The position numbers were made by a program, and so were the translations under genes. Below the pieces are notes generated by a model. The model worked only from the letters and a program-made list of their open reading frames with translations. It made no database searches and was not told the DNA's origin. Below are positions 15,722 to 17,780 of a DNA stretch of 17,780 nucleotides, piece by piece; the first letter of the stretch is position 1; every line of letters begins with the position of its first letter. This DNA comes from CAZXFA01 sp964640085 (lineage in GTDB: Bacteria > Actinomycetota > UBA4738 > HRBIN12), in the NCBI GenBank assembly GCA_964640085.1, contig CAZXFA010000043.1, forward strand, positions 1 through 17,780, written 5' to 3'.

Positions 15722-16044
15722 ATGCCGACGACGGTGAGGAAGGCTCGCTCTGGGCCCCCGAAGGCGGCCAGGGCGGTCGTGGCCGCCACCACCGCGAGCA
15801 CGGCCGCCGTCACCTCCTGCACACCGCCGACGACGCCCCGGGAACCTGCGCGCCACGAGAGGAACGCGAGTGTCAGCGTGGCCGCCGCGAGGTAGAGCCC
15901 GATCCCGTCGGCGACATGATCGACGACCCGGCCCGCGAACACGACGGCGGCGAACGAGACCACGAGGAGGGACTCGACGGCGCCGATGATCAGGCCGGCG
16001 GCGAGCGAGGCCGGCCAACCCGCGGCACGTCGCTGCTCCGGCAC
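13888..16044 (-). CDS. SulP-family anion transporter with STAS and cyclic-nucleotide-binding domains, copy B
   Basis: This 718-residue protein has the same architecture as copy A: SulP membrane domain, STAS domain (Asp507) and cNMP-binding domain with Glu651 and Arg660. It is transcribed first; the TTG of copy A follows its stop by 14 bases. The GTG start at 16044 is chosen because GGGAGGAGG lies just upstream; further upstream the frame remains open but the residues look like non-coding translation. Residues 109-718 equal copy A residues 122-731. The first 108 residues are homologous but diverged, and 13 residues shorter, the difference falling near the TALAAFGGPERAFLT segment. The pair may give two transporters that share regulation but differ in the first membrane helices. 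Confidence 0.85.
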   Translation of the reverse strand: MPEQRRAAGWPASLAAGLIIGAVESLLVVSFAAVVFAGRVVDHVADGIGLYLAAATLTLAFLSWRAGSRGVVGGVQEVTAAVLAVVAATTALAAFGGPERAFLTVVGMTLVVTVLCGVVFFALGRFRAGNLVRFVPYPVVGGFLAGTGWLLLKGGIYVASGVQPALRTVGNLVREYELLRWGPAFIFGVAMLLAVRALRRPMVIPAALGIGLVVFVVGMLLTGSSTDDARMGGWLLGPFESARLWEPWTLRALTGADWSAVLEQAAGISTAVFVAAIAILFNISGTELVLHRDLDTNRELRDAGLLNVLSGALGGIPSYHALSLTSLAQRMNVDARTAGLVAALVPLAAVVFGAAVIELIPRMIVGGVLVFLGTAFIVEWVWDKRRTLPTVEYVVVLVILAGIVVRGFLPGVVLGLVLAVVLFAVSYGRIELVREVAFGQTYRSNVDRPPAERAALRTMGERVQILRVHGFVFFGSANSLLERIGRRVEAGVLRFLLVDLRRVSGVDASAVVAFVKVVHLAQAGGFELVFAGASEPVRAQLARGGVTELEGVVAFEPDLDRALQRAEDALLAEAELGRRDGPGDALGAMPTPLRARLERVELPPGTVLIRQDDPPEDLFVLESGRLRVEMATPEGRRMRLRTVLPGVVVGEVALYTGEVRTADVVAESPAVVLRLSQQEIERIGATDPELAATLHRWLATTLAERLGDTLRAVDSLMD

Positions 16045-16190
16045 GGCCCTCCTCCCGCGCTGGTGAAGGCAGCACTCTAGGCCGAATCCCGGGGGCGTGC
16101 TCGCAGCGCGACTGCCCCTCCCGCGTTCAAGGAGCACGATGGACGCGCACGTGCGTTCCGTGCCCGCGGGATCGGCCCGAGGAGGCCGCC

Positions 16191-16490
16191 GTGGGCGAGT
16201 CTCGCGCCGGCTTCGAGGAGTTCTGCGAGGGCACCTTCCGACGCCTGTTCACGGCGCTCTGCCTGGTGACGGGTGACCGCCACGAGGCCGAGGAGGTCGC
16301 GCAGGACTCGATGAACGTCTTCCGCAGCCGGTGGCGATGGGCATCGCTGGCACTCCGACGCGAGCTCTCCCTCGCGCCGCCGGCGACCGACGAACTGGTC
16401 GCCGTCGAGACGCGCGACGAGGTCGTCCGCCTTCTCCGGGGCTGGACCCGGGGCAGCGAGCGGCCGTCCTGTTCACCGAGATCTTCGGAC
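16191..16490 (+). pseudogene. Decayed ECF sigma factor (SigE-like sigma-70 family)
   Basis: The beginning looks intact: GTG 16191 with a GAGGAGG site 5 bases upstream, then sigma region 2 (FEEFCEGTFRRLFTALCLV, TGDRHEAEEVAQDSMNVFRSR). The linker that normally carries the DPxxYLYRxAxN segment is missing. The segment VAVETRDEVVRLLRG then runs in the original frame. The start of region 4 (LDPGQRAAVLFTEIFG) continues in another frame from 16442. Restoring one base in the GGGG run at 16438-16441 rejoins the two exactly. After about 16490 the helix-turn-helix of region 4 is not recognisable in any frame. The original frame stays open to 16853 only as meaningless translation. The 244 bases from 16491 to 16734 hold no gene that I can support. 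A remnant of an extracytoplasmic-function sigma is the best reading; a sequencing error could explain the frameshift but not the missing parts. Confidence 0.7.
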
Positions 16491-16734
16491 GCGGGGGATC
16501 ATCCGGCGGGCCGTACCCCGATCGTGATCTCGCTGACGTCGAACCCTCTTCTAAGATCGCCGGTCGTGTCGTGCGTGGGGCGATGGCCTCGACCATGGTC
16601 CCGCATCCCTTGCAGCGCACGCTCCCCGCGCCCCCCTCATAGCCGCCCCGGAGTGGCCCCGTCCCTGGGCGGCGCGGAACGCAGACCCACTCCCGAGCCT
16701 GAGCCGCCGCTCGGTCCTCACGAGGACGATCGTG

Positions 16735-17133
16735 CTAGTCGCCCCAACCCGGCGGGGGGTCTCGGAGCTCGGGCAGCGTCTGCCAGTACTCGCGGAGGTC
16801 GGCGCATAGGCCGTCGTCGTCGAACCGGAGCAGGAGGCAGCCGGGCAGCGTGAGCTCGCCCCCGCCGACCAGCATGGTCGTCCAGAACTCGACCACCACG
16901 CGCGACCCCTCGATGACGGGTGAGCCTATCCGAACCTTCACCCGGGACTGGACCGCGGTGACGTTCGTCCAGTAGTCCTCGACGCCTTTCCGTCCGACGT
17001 GTGGCGCCTCGAAGATGTTCGAGCGGTAGAGCGCGTCCTCGGAGAACAACGCGCCTGCCGCCGCGCTGTCGGCCTTCTCCCACGCCCGCCGGTAGGCCTC
17101 GATCCAGGCGATCGCCTCAGCAGCCGATGGCAT
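16735..17133 (-). CDS. SnoaL/NTF2-like (nuclear transport factor 2 fold) family protein
   Basis: This 132-residue protein has the length and pattern of small cone-shaped NTF2-like proteins. An N-terminal helix pair (AIAWIEAYRRAWEKADSAAAGALFSEDALYRS) is followed by GRKGVEDYWTNV and by beta strands VRIGSPVIEGSRVVVEFWTTM, GCLLLRFDDDGLCADLREYW. Members include ketosteroid isomerases, polyketide cyclases, epoxide hydrolases and many proteins without known activity, so no function is assigned. ATG 17133 is preferred over the in-frame GTG at 17139 because AGGAGG lies 7 bases before it and almost touches the GTG. It lies 94 bases downstream of the coiled-coil gene on the same strand, but co-transcription is not evident. 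Confidence 0.8.
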   Translation of the reverse strand: MPSAAEAIAWIEAYRRAWEKADSAAAGALFSEDALYRSNIFEAPHVGRKGVEDYWTNVTAVQSRVKVRIGSPVIEGSRVVVEFWTTMLVGGGELTLPGCLLLRFDDDGLCADLREYWQTLPELRDPPPGWGD

Positions 17134-17227
17134 GCTCACCCCTCCTGCTCACCCACGACGGCCCGGGACGCTAGCCGAGACGAGCGCGGGGCGGGCCGCG
17201 GGCCGTCGACAGAGGCGCAACGTGGCT

Positions 17228-17542
17228 TCAGCCGGCGTGCTGCTCGACATGCGCGTCGAGCCTGGCCGCGATCGCATCGAGGCGGGCGTCCATCCGAGCG
17301 TAGCCCGTGTCCATCTTGGCGTCCAGAGCGTCGATCCGCGCGTCGATCCGAGAGCCGACGGTGTCGATCCGAGAGCCGAGGGTGTCGATCCGAGAGCCGA
17401 GGGTGTCGATCCGAGAGCCGAGGGTGTCGATCCGAGAGCCGAGGTAGAACAGCGACCCCAGCGAGGTCGCCGCAAGCAGACCGATCGCGGTCCAGATCGC
17501 GGCATCCATCCTACCCGTCACCGTAGCACCCGTGTACGACAT
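17228..17542 (-). CDS. Small membrane-anchored coiled-coil protein with heptad tandem repeat
   Basis: This 104-residue protein starts at ATG 17542; ATG 17509 (MDAAIWTAIG) is an alternative. One hydrophobic segment (IWTAIGLLAATSLGSLFYL, about residues 16-34) is a likely membrane anchor. It is followed by about five copies of the heptad LGSRIDT and then a degenerate continuation (ARIDALDAKMDTGYARMDARLDAIAARLD). Leucine and isoleucine alternate at 3- and 4-residue spacing, the a/d pattern of a coiled coil. The repeats are encoded by a nearly exact 21-base tandem array. No domain with a known function was recognised. Its composition and length argue for a structural or scaffold role, but this is a guess. 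The ribosome-binding site is weak. Confidence 0.65.
   Translation of the reverse strand: MSYTGATVTGRMDAAIWTAIGLLAATSLGSLFYLGSRIDTLGSRIDTLGSRIDTLGSRIDTVGSRIDARIDALDAKMDTGYARMDARLDAIAARLDAHVEQHAG
17342..17445. repeat. 21-bp tandem repeat, about 5 units, inside the coiled-coil gene
   Basis: The unit gtcgatccgagagccgaggg plus t (21 bases) starts at 17342, 17363, 17384, 17405 and 17426. Units 2-4 are identical; unit 1 has one substitution (gac for gag) and unit 5 changes in its last bases. Each unit encodes one heptad, so copy-number change keeps the frame. Confidence 0.92.
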
Positions 17543-17661
17543 CGGCAGGTGCCCTGGACCTCGCGTGCACCATCGGCCGACGGAGTGGTATGGCTCGTCT
17601 GCCGATCAGTGGGTCGCCGATCCCCGAGCCCGCGCGGGGCCTACACGTTCGCCCGAGCTCG

Positions 17662-17690
17662 TTGACCCTTGGAGATGACCGCGATAGGGA
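17662..17690 (+). promoter_or_regulatory. Possible promoter before the right-edge gene
   Basis: TTGACC at 17662-17667 (five of six -35 matches) is separated by 17 bases from TAGGGA at 17685-17690, a weak -10. If used, transcription would begin near 17697 and the ATG at 17726 would be the first usable start. The -10 is poor, so the call is tentative. Confidence 0.3.
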
Positions 17691-17725
17691 ACCCGGCCAG
17701 GAGCTTCCACCCCGGTGAGGCGAAA

Positions 17726-17780
17726 ATGCGGACCGAGGTCATCAGCCTGTTCGAGGAGTTCTTCGAGGCCGAGCGCGTCC
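17726..17780 (+). CDS. Possible start of a gene truncated by the window edge
   Basis: ATG 17726 follows GGTGAGG (17714-17720) at a good distance and opens a frame reading MRTEVISLFEEFFEAERV up to the window end. An in-frame ATG at 17675 would add 17 residues; a stop at 17663-17665 limits further extension. Eighteen residues are too few to name a family. Confidence 0.35.
   Translation, partial: MRTEVISLFEEFFEAERV

Noticed and set aside
11678..16075. A single minus-strand open frame of about 1,465 codons spanning both SulP copies
   Set aside because: It is in frame with copy A only. Across copy B it reads a wrong frame because the copies are offset by 2,210 bases, which is not a multiple of three. 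The apparent fusion is a product of high GC content.
11750..16080. Long plus-strand open frames antisense to the SulP genes
   Set aside because: They are rich in His, Gln, Pro, Arg and Gly in the pattern expected of antisense shadows, lack recognisable domains, and repeat only because the DNA below repeats.
16146..16155. Perfect 10-base palindrome CGCACGTGCG between SulP copy B and the sigma remnant
   Set aside because: Short and GC-rich; such a palindrome is expected by chance at this composition and no promoter elements flank it convincingly.
16714..16727. Hairpin GTCCT-CACG-AGGAC just downstream of the SnoaL-like gene
   Set aside because: Only a five-base stem without a U tract; too weak to call a terminator.
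16442..16853. C-terminal extension of the sigma remnant as a novel domain
   Set aside because: The better sigma homology switches frame at 16442, and the extension is low-complexity translation of GC-rich DNA without family features.

Overview
The window is very GC-rich, with GTG/TTG starts, strong GGAGG ribosome-binding sites and TGA/TAG stops. Gene content (GntR/FCD regulator, DppABCDF-type peptide transporter, DUF1028, SigE-like ECF sigma remnant, SulP-STAS-cNMP transporter) best fits an uncultured actinobacterial lineage. This placement is inferred from composition and gene types, not from a marker gene.

Region 1 (1-9839) is a peptide or amino-acid acquisition locus. It starts with the C-terminal part of an FCD-type GntR regulator. 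A convergent DUF1028 gene with a TPR-like tail follows. A short divergent control region (about 1385-1480) carries a consensus -35 box embedded in an imperfect palindrome (TTGnCATnnnATGnCAA). From there a six-gene plus-strand operon runs: lipoprotein substrate-binding protein, cytosolic S9-family serine peptidase, two permeases, a fused DppD-DppF ATPase, and a proline racemase/hydroxyproline epimerase-family enzyme with a Ser/Cys active-site pair. Three successive junctions are GTGA stop/start overlaps, so the genes are tightly coupled. A coherent reading is: import of oligopeptides, cleavage in the cytosol, then racemisation, epimerisation or dehydration of a released proline-type residue.

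Region 2 (9844-11601) holds a class I SAM methyltransferase (minus) and a divergent atypical NAD(P)-binding SDR (plus) whose catalytic tyrosine position is glycine.

Region 3 (11677-16044, minus strand) is a tandem pair of SulP anion transporters, each with membrane, STAS and cyclic-nucleotide-binding domains. The two genes appear identical by eye over 1,835 bp (their last 610 codons), including silent sites, but their first 108-121 codons are clearly diverged. This suggests gene conversion, a recent partial duplication, or an assembly artefact, and is the most striking feature of the window.

Region 4 (16191-17780) contains a decayed ECF sigma factor, a SnoaL/NTF2-like protein, a small membrane-anchored coiled-coil protein built on a 21-bp tandem repeat, and the possible start of another gene at the right edge. 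No tRNA, rRNA, CRISPR array or insertion sequence was seen.
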